Shown: positions 14,908 through 21,707, numbered from the stretch's first letter. The stretch: DNA of 29,606 nucleotides from F1-60-MAGs027 sp044344715 (GCA_044344715.1 JBIJCI010000019.1:1-29606), one strand, 5' to 3'. The notes: generated from the sequence alone by a model not told the origin. Numbers and translations are program-made.

Positions 14908-16086
14908 GTGCGCGACGTTGCGGTCATCGGTGCCGGGCCGGCCGGACTCGCGCTGGCCCGGTCGCTCGTTCGCCTCGGGGTCGACGCCGTGGTCGTGTCG
15001 CCGAATCTCGCATGGGGCGCCACGTACGGCGTCTGGCGCGATGACGTCGAACATTGTGACCTCGGGGCACCCATTGACGCCGTGGTACGCGGCAGTTGGC
15101 CGACGGTACGCGTCGTCGGAACGCGGGAGCACCTCCTTGTCCGTCCCTACGTCGTGTTCGACAATCACTGGTTGCGGGCCAGTCTCGGCGCGGGGGTTGA
15201 GAACGTCGAAGCGTCGGTGACGCACGTGGAGCACTTGCCCGAGTACTCGACGGTCCAACTCTCCGACGGCCGGCATCTGGAGGTTCGGTTGGTGGTGGAT
15301 GCCACCGGAAGTGGGAGGTTCCTCAACCGCAGGCAATCGGCCGCTGGAGCGCAGACGGCCTACGGCCTCTTGCTGGGACGAATCGACGAGGCAATGGCCG
15401 GACGGCTCGGTGTGGTCGACGACGTGTTCACGTTGATGGATTGGAGCTCGCCACCTACGTTTCTGTACGCCGCACGCTTCGCCGATGGTCGTTTTCTCGT
15501 TGAAGAGACCTCGCTGTACGCCGAACCGCCCCATGAACGTGCGGAACTGCGCGCGCGACTGGCCTCGCGTCTCGGTAGCGATGCGACCGGGGAAGCACAG
15601 TCGGTGGAGCACGTGCACATTCCGATGGGGGCGCCACTACCGATGCTCACCACCCGAACGGTGGGTTTCGGTGCCGCCGCAGGTTACGTACACCCGGTCA
15701 CCGGTTACTCGGTCGCCGCGTCGCTTCGTGCCGCACCCCGCGTCGCCGAGGCAATTGCAGGGGCGTTGTCGTCGCGACATCCGGCTGCGGATCGGTCGCG
15801 CGCGGCATGGGAGGCCGTCTGGCCGCCGGCACTCGTGCGAACACGGCGGTGGCACGACGTCGGACTCGCCGTACTTCGGTCGCTGCCCACTACGACGATC
15901 CCGAAGTTCTTTGATGCGTTCTTCGGCATGCCGCCCAGCCTCTCGGCGGCATACCTGCGGGTCGACAGCGACCCATCCACGGTGCGGTCGGCGATGCTTG
16001 AGGTGTTCCGTCGTGTCGATACCCCGACACGGCTCAGGCTGATGTCGTCGCCCGCCGCGCTGTTACGAGCGCTCGTCGCACGATGA
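14908..16086 (+). CDS. CrtL/CrtY-type lycopene cyclase (FAD/NAD-binding flavoprotein)
   Basis: Lycopene cyclases convert the linear ends of lycopene to beta- or epsilon-rings. The 392-residue protein has an N-terminal dinucleotide fold (VIGAGPAGLALA, G8-G13). It then shows cyclase-specific motifs in order: YGVWRDDVE near residue 40, FLVEETSL (196-203) containing the key glutamates, IPMGAPLP (238-245), and GFGAAAGYVHPVTGYSVA from 253. These match the plant, cyanobacterial and proteobacterial flavoprotein cyclases rather than the small CrtYc/CrtYd heterodimer of many actinobacteria. The only possible upstream start is GTG 14908, since an in-frame stop lies at 14902; the AGGAGG at 14903-14908 runs into it, so translation probably depends on the preceding gene. 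No crtE, crtB or crtI is nearby. Ring specificity is unknown. Confidence 0.85.
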   Translation: MRDVAVIGAGPAGLALARSLVRLGVDAVVVSPNLAWGATYGVWRDDVEHCDLGAPIDAVVRGSWPTVRVVGTREHLLVRPYVVFDNHWLRASLGAGVENVEASVTHVEHLPEYSTVQLSDGRHLEVRLVVDATGSGRFLNRRQSAAGAQTAYGLLLGRIDEAMAGRLGVVDDVFTLMDWSSPPTFLYAARFADGRFLVEETSLYAEPPHERAELRARLASRLGSDATGEAQSVEHVHIPMGAPLPMLTTRTVGFGAAAGYVHPVTGYSVAASLRAAPRVAEAIAGALSSRHPAADRSRAAWEAVWPPALVRTRRWHDVGLAVLRSLPTTTIPKFFDAFFGMPPSLSAAYLRVDSDPSTVRSAMLEVFRRVDTPTRLRLMSSPAALLRALVAR

Positions 16087-16771
16087 ATCCCCAGGCCGCA
16101 ATGGCGCAACCGGAGAATATGAACCACTGCACCACGTAGGAAAGGTGTGGTCCGAGCGTGAGCTCCGGCTCGGCAATTCGCGAGAGCGTCGGCGAGTCGC
16201 CCGGCGTGCTCTGCAGCAAGTCGATGTACACGGGTAGCACCGGTCCGGGGAGTTGCGTCGCCAGGCGTGCGGGATCGATTCGTTGGATCTCGCGTAGGTC
16301 GCCCGATTCCTTGTCCGTGAGTTCGCCACGACGGCGCTCTTGGGGTGCCCGAACACGTCCGACCACGGTGATGCGTCCCTCGGGTGTCGGCGGCACCGCC
16401 TCGGAGAGCGGGATGAATCCGCGATTGACCAACAGGATTCGCCCATCGTCGAGACGGAGCGCCGCTACGGGGTCGACCCCGGCCCGCCCGTCCTGGGAGA
16501 CGTTGACCACCAGCAGGTCCTCTCCGTCGAGATAGGTGCCTGCGGCAGAGGCCAGGTACCACTCCAGATTCTTGGGGTCCTGGTCCATGGCCAGGAGCTC
16601 GTCGACGAGACGGGGTGCATCGAGCGAGCGTGCCCGAACGGCATCGTTGAATGCGGCCCGCTCGTCGTGGCGACGCAACTGCCAGAACCCGAGGTTGACC
16701 ATGACGACGACCAATACGATCATGAGTGCATGGAGTGCCAGCATCTTGGGTGAAACAAACGTCCGCAACAC
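16034..16771 (-). CDS. SURF1 family cytochrome c oxidase assembly protein
   Basis: SURF1 helps insert heme a into subunit I of aa3-type oxidases. The 245-residue protein has the two expected transmembrane helices. One is at about residues 10-30, leading into NLGFWQLRRHDER. The other is near the C-terminus in the segment LSYVVQWFIFSGC. Between them is the extracytoplasmic domain with LLVNRGFIPL. GTG 16771 gives the usual family N-terminus (LRTFVSPK); a TAGCGT box lies 10 nt upstream on the minus strand. The last 53 nt overlap the 3' end of the lycopene cyclase gene on the opposite strand. No oxidase genes are in the window. Confidence 0.88.
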   Translation of the reverse strand: MLRTFVSPKMLALHALMIVLVVVMVNLGFWQLRRHDERAAFNDAVRARSLDAPRLVDELLAMDQDPKNLEWYLASAAGTYLDGEDLLVVNVSQDGRAGVDPVAALRLDDGRILLVNRGFIPLSEAVPPTPEGRITVVGRVRAPQERRRGELTDKESGDLREIQRIDPARLATQLPGPVLPVYIDLLQSTPGDSPTLSRIAEPELTLGPHLSYVVQWFIFSGCAIAAWGFIVRRALVTARRATTSA

Positions 16772-16781
16772 GACAGGGTCA

Positions 16782-16787
16782 ACGCTA
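16782..16787 (-). promoter_or_regulatory. Candidate -10 box (TAGCGT) for the SURF1 gene
   Basis: Minus-strand TAGCGT, 10 nt before the GTG at 16771, fills most of the 25-bp gap between two divergent start codons. Confidence 0.35.
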
Positions 16788-16796
16788 ATCAGGCCC

Positions 16797-17120
16797 GTGC
16801 TCGTCTTCGACGGTGAGTGCGAGTTCTGCAAGGCGTGCGTGCGGTTCGTGGCCCGGCGTACCAGCCGTCCGCTCACCACCGTGCCCTACCAGTCCGCCGA
16901 CCTGCCATCGCTCGGGCTCACGCGCGAGCAGTGCGTCGAGGCGGTGCAGTGGGTGACGACCGATTCGGTGCGGTCGGGGCACCTCGCAGTCGGCGCAACG
17001 TTGCGACACGCGCGGTTTCCCTGGACCGTCCTCGGCGCGATGATCGGTGCGCCGGGGTTTCGTAGGGTTGCAGCGTTTGTGTACCGGCGGGTTGCCGAGC
17101 GACGGAGTTGCGCGGCGTAG
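16797..17120 (+). CDS. DCC/DUF393 family thiol-disulfide oxidoreductase-like protein
   Basis: The 107-residue protein opens with LVFDGECEFCKACVRFV, containing the DCC-family DGxCxxC signature (D5, C8, C11). It also has the TVPYQSADL and later GAMIGAPGFRRVAAFVYRRVA segments of this family. Its members are thought to be thioredoxin-fold redox proteins, but the function is not established. GTG 16797 is chosen because it directly precedes the motif; the start codon is only 25 nt from the divergent SURF1 start, so the mRNA is probably leaderless or nearly so. Pairing with SURF1 could hint at a role in oxidase or heme redox chemistry, which is inference. Confidence 0.8.
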   Translation: MLVFDGECEFCKACVRFVARRTSRPLTTVPYQSADLPSLGLTREQCVEAVQWVTTDSVRSGHLAVGATLRHARFPWTVLGAMIGAPGFRRVAAFVYRRVAERRSCAA

Positions 17121-17128
17121 CACGCCGC

Positions 17129-17134
17129 TAGCCT
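17129..17134 (+). promoter_or_regulatory. Candidate -10 box (TAGCCT) for the metX riboswitch transcript
   Basis: TAGCCT ends 6 nt before 17141, which would place the transcription start just upstream of the first base of riboswitch stem P1 at 17145. Confidence 0.4.
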
Positions 17135-17140
17135 TCGTAC

Positions 17141-17242
17141 CGCTACATCACGAGCGACCACACGGTCCGGCAACCGGGAATCCACGGTGCCTAGTCACGA
17201 AGGTGACGATGTGGCCCCGCAAGGGGCAACGGATCGTGTGGT
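17141..17242 (+). ncRNA. SAM-IV-like S-adenosylmethionine riboswitch upstream of metX
   Basis: Hand folding gives a complete SAM-I/SAM-IV clan core. P1 pairs ACATC (17145-17149) with GATGT (17208-17212). P2 pairs GACC (17156-17159) with GGTC (17164-17167), followed by the hallmark CGGCAACC. P3 pairs ACCG (17173-17176) with CGGT (17185-17188), followed by GCC. P4 pairs GTCAC (17194-17198) with GTGAC (17203-17207). A fifth stem 3' of P1, GCCCC-GCAA-GGGGC (17214-17227), and a pseudoknot between the P3 loop ATCC (17180-17183) and GGAT (17231-17234) are SAM-IV features. The metX gene directly downstream is the expected target. When SAM is bound, metX expression should fall. Confidence 0.85.
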
Positions 17243-17268
17243 GACAGGACCGAGGGGATCGTTCACCA

Positions 17269-18432
17269 ATGCAACGCACCGACTATCCGGCGACCGGCGC
17301 GTGGAGCGCGCTGCAACCGGCCGGTGGCCGACGATTCCTGTCGCTCGGCTCGCGGGAGGTGGCGCTCGACTGCGGAGCCACGTTGCGAGAGGCGACGATC
17401 GCCTACGAGACGTGGGGCACCCCCAACGCGGATGCTTCGAATGCGATCCTCGTCTGTCACGCATGGACGGGGGACAGCCACGTTGCCGGCCCGGCTGGTG
17501 AGGGCCATCCGACACCGGGCTGGTGGGAGGGCATCGTCGGGCCGGGCTTGGCGATCGACACATCGCGCTGGTTCGTGGTGTGTACGAACGTGCTCGGCGG
17601 TTGCCAGGGCACGACCGGCCCCGCATCACCGCACCCGCTGGACGGCAAGCCCTACGGATCACGGTTTCCGGTGATCACCATTCGCGACATGGTGCGGGCC
17701 CAGCACCGACTCGCCGATGCACTCGGGGTACGCCGATGGCATTCCGTCATCGGCGGATCGATGGGTGGCATGCAAGCCGTCGAGTGGGCGATTACCTACC
17801 CGCAGAGGGTGGGCTCGCTCGTGGCGATTGCGACGTGCATGCAGTCGACGGCCCAGCAGATTGCGTGGGGTGCTATCGGGCGTCAGGCGATCCGGCTCGA
17901 TCCCGCCTGGCGTGGTGGCGACTACTACGAGGCGTCGGTGGGTGAGGGACCGTGGCAGGGCTTGGCGGTGGCTCGGAAGGTTGCGCAGGTCACGTTCCGT
18001 AGCGACAACGTGTTCACGGACCGGTTCGGGCGCGATCTCGCCGACATGGACGCAGTGAACCACGGCATCGGACTGTGGGACGCGTTCGAAGTGGAGCGCT
18101 ACCTGGATCATCACGCCGACCGGCTCATCAGGCGATTCGATGCGAACAGTTACATGTACATCAGCAAGGCGATGGATCTGCACGATGTCGCACGCGGCCG
18201 AGGGGGCCTCGAATCGGCGGCGGCGAGGATAACCGCGCCCACCCTCGCCGTCGGAATCTCGAGTGACATCCTGTATCCGAGTTATCAGCAACGCCAGGTT
18301 CGCGACCTCGTTGCCCGCAACGGTGTGCGGGCGGAATACGCGGAGATCGTCTCCCCGCACGGCCACGACGCGTTCCTGGTCGATGTGCCGCAGATGGCGG
18401 ACGCGTTGGCGGCGTGGCTGGAGTCGGTTTAG
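17269..18432 (+). CDS. metX: Homoserine O-acetyltransferase (MetX-type acyltransferase)
   Basis: The enzyme acylates homoserine with acetyl-CoA (some members use succinyl-CoA), activating it for methionine synthesis. The 387-residue alpha/beta-hydrolase-fold protein has the nucleophile elbow GGSMGG (S164), the catalytic aspartate in ISSDILYP (D333) and histidine in PHGHDAFL (H366). VCHAWTGDSH and NVLGGCQGTTGP are also family signatures. The ATG at 17269 is preceded by GAGGGGAT (17252-17259) and by the SAM-IV-like riboswitch. Acyl-donor preference cannot be fixed from sequence alone. The stop overlaps by four bases the stop of the convergent gene at 18429. No metY is adjacent. Confidence 0.94.
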   Translation: MQRTDYPATGAWSALQPAGGRRFLSLGSREVALDCGATLREATIAYETWGTPNADASNAILVCHAWTGDSHVAGPAGEGHPTPGWWEGIVGPGLAIDTSRWFVVCTNVLGGCQGTTGPASPHPLDGKPYGSRFPVITIRDMVRAQHRLADALGVRRWHSVIGGSMGGMQAVEWAITYPQRVGSLVAIATCMQSTAQQIAWGAIGRQAIRLDPAWRGGDYYEASVGEGPWQGLAVARKVAQVTFRSDNVFTDRFGRDLADMDAVNHGIGLWDAFEVERYLDHHADRLIRRFDANSYMYISKAMDLHDVARGRGGLESAAARITAPTLAVGISSDILYPSYQQRQVRDLVARNGVRAEYAEIVSPHGHDAFLVDVPQMADALAAWLESV

Positions 18433-18809
18433 GGAATCATCTCGTCGAGAACCGGCACGCAACGACTCGTGCGGGGCACGCGCAGGCTCGCCCCGTCGCC
18501 GTCGTCACTTCGCACCTCGTAGATCCGTCGCTTGCGTTGCCCGTCATCGACCGCACCGACGACCCTCCATCGACCACGAAGATCGCGGGCGCGACGCGAC
18601 CGCGCCAGGACGAAGAGATCCCCGTCATCCACGGCGACCTTCACGTCCTGCCACCTGGGTCGGCCGCTTACGTCGTCCGTCGATCGCTGCATTCGACACA
18701 TGAACTTACGACCGTCCCGTGACGCCCAATGGGGCTCGAGGCCCCATCCGACCCATGCCAACAACCCGATCACCGACATGAACGCGACGGTCGAAAGAAG
18801 ATTCCCCAC
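18429..18809 (-). CDS. Hypothetical membrane-anchored protein
   Basis: This 126-residue protein has one N-terminal hydrophobic helix (about residues 5-24, STVAFMSVIGLLAWVGWG). It is followed by a charged, Arg/Asp-rich soluble domain that includes KFMCRMQRS, FVLARSRRARDLRGRWRVVG and VPRTSRCVPVLDE. I do not recognise the family. The general plan recalls small actinobacterial DUF2550-type membrane proteins, but I cannot confirm that. The GTG start at 18809 includes the whole helix; ATG 18779 would cut into it. Neither has a Shine-Dalgarno sequence. It is divergent, with 17 bp between starts, from another small membrane protein gene. Confidence 0.6.
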   Translation of the reverse strand: MGNLLSTVAFMSVIGLLAWVGWGLEPHWASRDGRKFMCRMQRSTDDVSGRPRWQDVKVAVDDGDLFVLARSRRARDLRGRWRVVGAVDDGQRKRRIYEVRSDDGDGASLRVPRTSRCVPVLDEMIP

Positions 18810-18814
18810 GGAAC

Positions 18815-18820
18815 TAGTTT
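18815..18820 (+). promoter_or_regulatory. Candidate -10 box (TAGTTT) for a leaderless small-protein operon
   Basis: TAGTTT lies exactly 6 nt before the GTG at 18827. It sits within a short palindrome (AACTAGTT, 18812-18819) in the 17-bp divergent gap. Confidence 0.45.
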
Positions 18821-18826
18821 GTCAGC

Positions 18827-19021
18827 GTGATTCTTGGCTTGGTGCTGATTGCAGCGGGGGCGTTCCTCGCCGGGGTGACGCTGTGGTTCTGGCGCGAATC
18901 GAGACCCGACAATCCGGCCCTCGGTCCACTCGAAATCATGGGCGAACGCCGGTTCAAGGAGTCCGACGACGCCACCCGGAGAGAGATGCTTCGTCGGGCG
19001 CGAACTACGGTGGAGCCGTGA
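18827..19021 (+). CDS. Small single-pass membrane protein of unknown function
   Basis: The 64-residue product has one N-terminal transmembrane helix (about residues 2-21, ending in LWFWRESRP) and a charged cytoplasmic-type tail (PLEIMGERRFKESDD, then Arg-rich). No function is recognised. It is supported as a real gene by the TAGTTT box 6 nt upstream of the GTG start. A GTGA overlap with the next gene adds support, as does membrane-protein composition in this frame. Confidence 0.65.
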   Translation: MILGLVLIAAGAFLAGVTLWFWRESRPDNPALGPLEIMGERRFKESDDATRREMLRRARTTVEP

Positions 19022-19242
19022 GTTTCGATCCACTGCCGATGATCGAGCGATTCCGGGAACGTGCGGCGGCCGTGCGCAAGCGTCCGCTGCCGCCGGTTGC
19101 CGGCGAGGAACGCCAGCACTTCATCGCCCAGGCGAACACCGACTTCCAGGATTTTGCGATGATCGGCGATGCGCAGGCCTCGCTGGAGGATGGCATCCTG
19201 ACCCTGCGCATCGATCTTCGTCCTGCCGACAAGCGCTCCTGA
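19018..19242 (+). CDS. Small conserved-looking protein of unknown function
   Basis: A 74-residue soluble protein (MSFDPLPMIERFRERAAAVR...) with an amphipathic N-terminal half and a strand-like C-terminus (LEDGILTLRIDLRPAD). I do not recognise a family. The GTG start overlaps the preceding stop as GTGA, so it is translated by coupling with the small membrane protein, and the two may act together. The frame is open upstream into antisense territory, but no start there is supported. Confidence 0.6.
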   Translation: MSFDPLPMIERFRERAAAVRKRPLPPVAGEERQHFIAQANTDFQDFAMIGDAQASLEDGILTLRIDLRPADKRS

Positions 19243-19256
19243 TTCCGGCGGCACGA

Positions 19257-20204
19257 ATGGAGAGGGTGCATACCGAGAAGCGTCGCACGCTGGCGCTCGT
19301 CGCCGTCGTGGTGGCCGTGGTGGCGTGGGCGATCGGTCCGATCTTCGTCTCGAGCCTCTCCCTGTCGCTGCCGACCACGGTGTTCTACCGACAGTTGATC
19401 TGGCTGCCGCTGCTGTTCACGCTGGCCCACGTCGCAGGAGACGGCTTCACCCGCCATCACATGGCGGTGGCCTGGAAGCCCGGCATCTTCTTCGCACTCT
19501 CCGTTGCGCTCAGCTTCGGTTCGTTCAGGGAGACGACAATCGCCAACGCAACGCTGATCGGCAGTCTGACCCCGGCGGTCCTGTTGTTCATCGCACCGCG
19601 GATCCTCGGCGAGAAGATCACCCCCCAACGGGTTGCATTTTCGCTCGTCAGCTTCGTCGGCGTCGTCGCGGTGGTCATCGGGGCCGATACCACCGGGAGT
19701 TCGGGCGAGCACGGTCTCCTGGGTGATGCACTCGCGTTCGGGAACATGGCACTCTGGACGATCTACTTCGTCGCTGCCAAGCGGGCCCGTGACGAAGGGA
19801 TGAACACTTGGTCGTTCCTCACCGGGGTGTGCCTCACCAATGCGATCATGGCCCTTCCGTGGGCGTTGATTGCCGGAGACGACATGCTGGATGTGCAGCC
19901 GAAGGACTGGCTGTTTCTCGTGCTGATGATGCTCATTCCCGGGACGATGGGGCATTATCTCATGACCTGGGCGCAGCGGTACCTCGACACGACGGTCTCC
20001 TCGCTCATCACGCTCGGGGGGCCGGTCATCTCGACCGCGCTGGCCTTCGTCTTCCTCGGTCAGTCGATCGCCCTGGCGCAGGTCATCGGCGGCGTCGTTG
20101 TATTGCTCGGATTGGGAGGGGTTATCGTCAGCACTACCTCGGCCCGCGCGACGAAGAGTGACACGGTGGGGACGGCCGACCCGTTGCTAAACTCAAATCC
20201 CTAA
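19257..20204 (+). CDS. EamA-family (DMT superfamily) transporter
   Basis: This 315-residue protein has about ten transmembrane helices arranged as two EamA repeats. The first is around VVAWAIGPIFVSS to SFVGVVAVVIGAD. The second runs from GDALAFGNMALWTIYFVAAK to VIGGVVVLLGLGGVIVS. Drug/metabolite transporters of this type export amino acids, purines or other small molecules, and the substrate is unknown. The ATG at 19257 has no clear ribosome binding site; it lies 14 nt after the upstream small gene, so it is likely cotranscribed. The stop codon is one base before tRNA-Gly, and the tRNA's likely -10 box lies inside this coding region. Confidence 0.87.
   Translation: MERVHTEKRRTLALVAVVVAVVAWAIGPIFVSSLSLSLPTTVFYRQLIWLPLLFTLAHVAGDGFTRHHMAVAWKPGIFFALSVALSFGSFRETTIANATLIGSLTPAVLLFIAPRILGEKITPQRVAFSLVSFVGVVAVVIGADTTGSSGEHGLLGDALAFGNMALWTIYFVAAKRARDEGMNTWSFLTGVCLTNAIMALPWALIAGDDMLDVQPKDWLFLVLMMLIPGTMGHYLMTWAQRYLDTTVSSLITLGGPVISTALAFVFLGQSIALAQVIGGVVVLLGLGGVIVSTTSARATKSDTVGTADPLLNSNP
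20188..20193 (+). promoter_or_regulatory. Candidate -10 box (TAAACT) for tRNA-Gly
   Basis: TAAACT lies inside the final codons of the EamA gene, 12 nt upstream of the tRNA 5' end. This would give a short 5' leader of a few nucleotides for RNase P to remove. No matching -35 was found at good spacing. Confidence 0.35.
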
Positions 20205-20205
20205 C

Positions 20206-20281
20206 GCGGACGTGGCTCAGTTGGTAGAGCATCACCTTGCCAAGGTGAGGGTCGCGGGTTCGAATCCCGTCGTCCGCTCCA
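20206..20281 (+). tRNA. tRNA-Gly (anticodon GCC)
   Basis: A complete 76-nt cloverleaf. The acceptor stem pairs GCGGACG (20206-20212) with CGTCCGC (20271-20277). The D-arm contains CTCAGTTGGTAGAG, and the anticodon stem TCACC pairs with GGTGA around loop TTGCCAA. The anticodon is GCC at 20239-20241. The T-arm contains GGTTCGAATCC. The 3' CCA (20279-20281) is genomically encoded. The gene fits between the EamA stop (1 nt upstream) and the modA start (8 nt downstream). Confidence 0.97.
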
Positions 20282-20289
20282 GAGAGTCG

Positions 20290-21051
20290 GTGACTCGTCG
20301 CGCCCTTCGCGCGGCGGGCCTGCTCGGAGCACTCATGTTCCCGGCGTCGGGACTCGTTGCGTGCTCCACGGAGCCCCGCGCGGACGTAGTCGTGGCGGCA
20401 GCGTCCGACACGCGGAACGCGTTCGAGGAGGTGGCTCGCATCCTGAACACCGAGGACGGCATCACCATCGATTTCGTCTTTGGTTCCTCGGGGATGCTCC
20501 GGGAGCAGGTGCTGAACGGTGCCCCTTACGACGTCTTCGTGTCGGCGAACCTTGCCTTCGTTGACGAGGTGATCGATGCTGGGGCGGGTGATGCCGCCAC
20601 CAAGCGTGCCTTCGCCGTCGGTCGACTGGCGATCGTTGCCGCGTCCGGGGTGCGGCTCCCGGCCGACCTTGCCGCCGTTTCCGACTACGAGCGCATCGTC
20701 ATTGCAAACCCCGCACATGCTCCGTACGGGGTTGCGGCCAAGGAAGCGTTGGGTTCGCTCGGTCTCTACGACGCATTGCAGCCACGGCTCGTCCTGGCCG
20801 ACAACGTGGCGGATGCCGTGCGGATCGTGGAGGCCGGCGAGGCGGATGTCGGAATCGTGGCACTGGCACTCGTCATCGACGAGCCGCACGTTGACGTACC
20901 GCCATCGCTCCACCAACCGATACGACAGAGCCTCGTCATCACCGACCATGGCTCGAACAACGCCGCTGCACGACGATTCGTTGACGTGCTCGAGTCGCCC
21001 GAGGGGCGTCGAGTCCTGGCTCGGTACGGGTTCACGTTCGAGGCGCCATGA
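20290..21051 (+). CDS. modA: Molybdate-type ABC transporter substrate-binding lipoprotein
   Basis: ModA binds molybdate or tungstate outside the membrane and delivers it to ModBC. From GTG 20290 the 253-residue product has a basic N-terminus, a hydrophobic stretch and a lipobox LVAC (C25), predicting a lipoprotein. The binding domain has family features (VVVAAASDTRNAFEE, FVFGSSGMLREQVLNGAPYDVFVSA, IVIANPAHAPYGVAAKEAL). The frame stays open into the tRNA, but starts there are artefacts. The start is 8 nt after the tRNA CCA with only an AGAGAG element between, so it probably shares a transcript with the tRNA. The stop overlaps modB (ATGA). Confidence 0.88.
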   Translation: MTRRALRAAGLLGALMFPASGLVACSTEPRADVVVAAASDTRNAFEEVARILNTEDGITIDFVFGSSGMLREQVLNGAPYDVFVSANLAFVDEVIDAGAGDAATKRAFAVGRLAIVAASGVRLPADLAAVSDYERIVIANPAHAPYGVAAKEALGSLGLYDALQPRLVLADNVADAVRIVEAGEADVGIVALALVIDEPHVDVPPSLHQPIRQSLVITDHGSNNAAARRFVDVLESPEGRRVLARYGFTFEAP

Positions 21052-21707
21052 GCGATTGGTTTCCGTTGTGGTTGTCGGTGCGGGTGTCGGTCGTCGCCAC
21101 CCTGCTCGCCGCCGTCATCGGCGTGGCAGTTGCATACGCACTCGCGAAGTGGCGGTCGCGCTGGTCGTCGGTGGTGGAGGCGGCGGTAACAATCCCGATC
21201 GTCCTCCCGCCGACGGTGCTCGGTTACTACCTGCTCACCCTCCTCGGCACACGGTCGCCGCTCGGTGAAGCGTGGGAGCGGTTGACGGGTTCGCCGCTCG
21301 TCTTCACCCAGGGTGCTGCAATCATCGCCGCCACCGTGTCGGCCCTTCCGTTCGTCGTTCGGGCGGCACGGGCGGCCATCGGCAATGTGGATTCGCGTGT
21401 GGAGGAGTCCGCCCGCGTCATGGGAATGCCGGAGTGGCAGGTGGCGCGTGTCGTCACGCTGCCGCTTGCGGCACGCGGTATCGGGGCCGGTCTGGCGCTC
21501 GGCTTCGCCCGGGCGCTCGGGGATTTCGGGGCGACCGTCATGGTTGCCGGCAACATCCCGGGTCAGACCCAGACCCTCCCGGTTGCCGTGTACGACGCGG
21601 TTCAGGCGGGTGACGAGGCGACGGCACGGGTGGGCTCGCTCGTCCTGGGAGGCGTCGCGGTGGTCGTATTGGTGATCGTCACACAGATCTTCTCGAGGCG
21701 ACGATGA
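21048..21707 (+). CDS. modB: Molybdate-type ABC transporter permease
   Basis: This is the membrane component of the oxyanion importer. The 219-residue protein has about five to six helices, opening with WFPLWLSVRVSVVATLLAAVIGVAVAYALA. It has the permease signature VTIPIVLPPTVLGYYLL and an EAA-type loop near VVTLPLAARGIGAGLALGFARALGDFGATVMVAGN that contacts the ATPase. Both ends overlap neighbours by ATGA, so modABC is translated as one coupled unit. Confidence 0.93.
   Translation: MSDWFPLWLSVRVSVVATLLAAVIGVAVAYALAKWRSRWSSVVEAAVTIPIVLPPTVLGYYLLTLLGTRSPLGEAWERLTGSPLVFTQGAAIIAATVSALPFVVRAARAAIGNVDSRVEESARVMGMPEWQVARVVTLPLAARGIGAGLALGFARALGDFGATVMVAGNIPGQTQTLPVAVYDAVQAGDEATARVGSLVLGGVAVVVLVIVTQIFSRRR

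Noticed and set aside
20212..20289. N-terminal extension of modA beginning MAQLVEHHLAK inside tRNA-Gly
   Set aside because: This is a translation of the tRNA itself, a familiar annotation artefact. The signal peptide and lipobox begin at GTG 20290.
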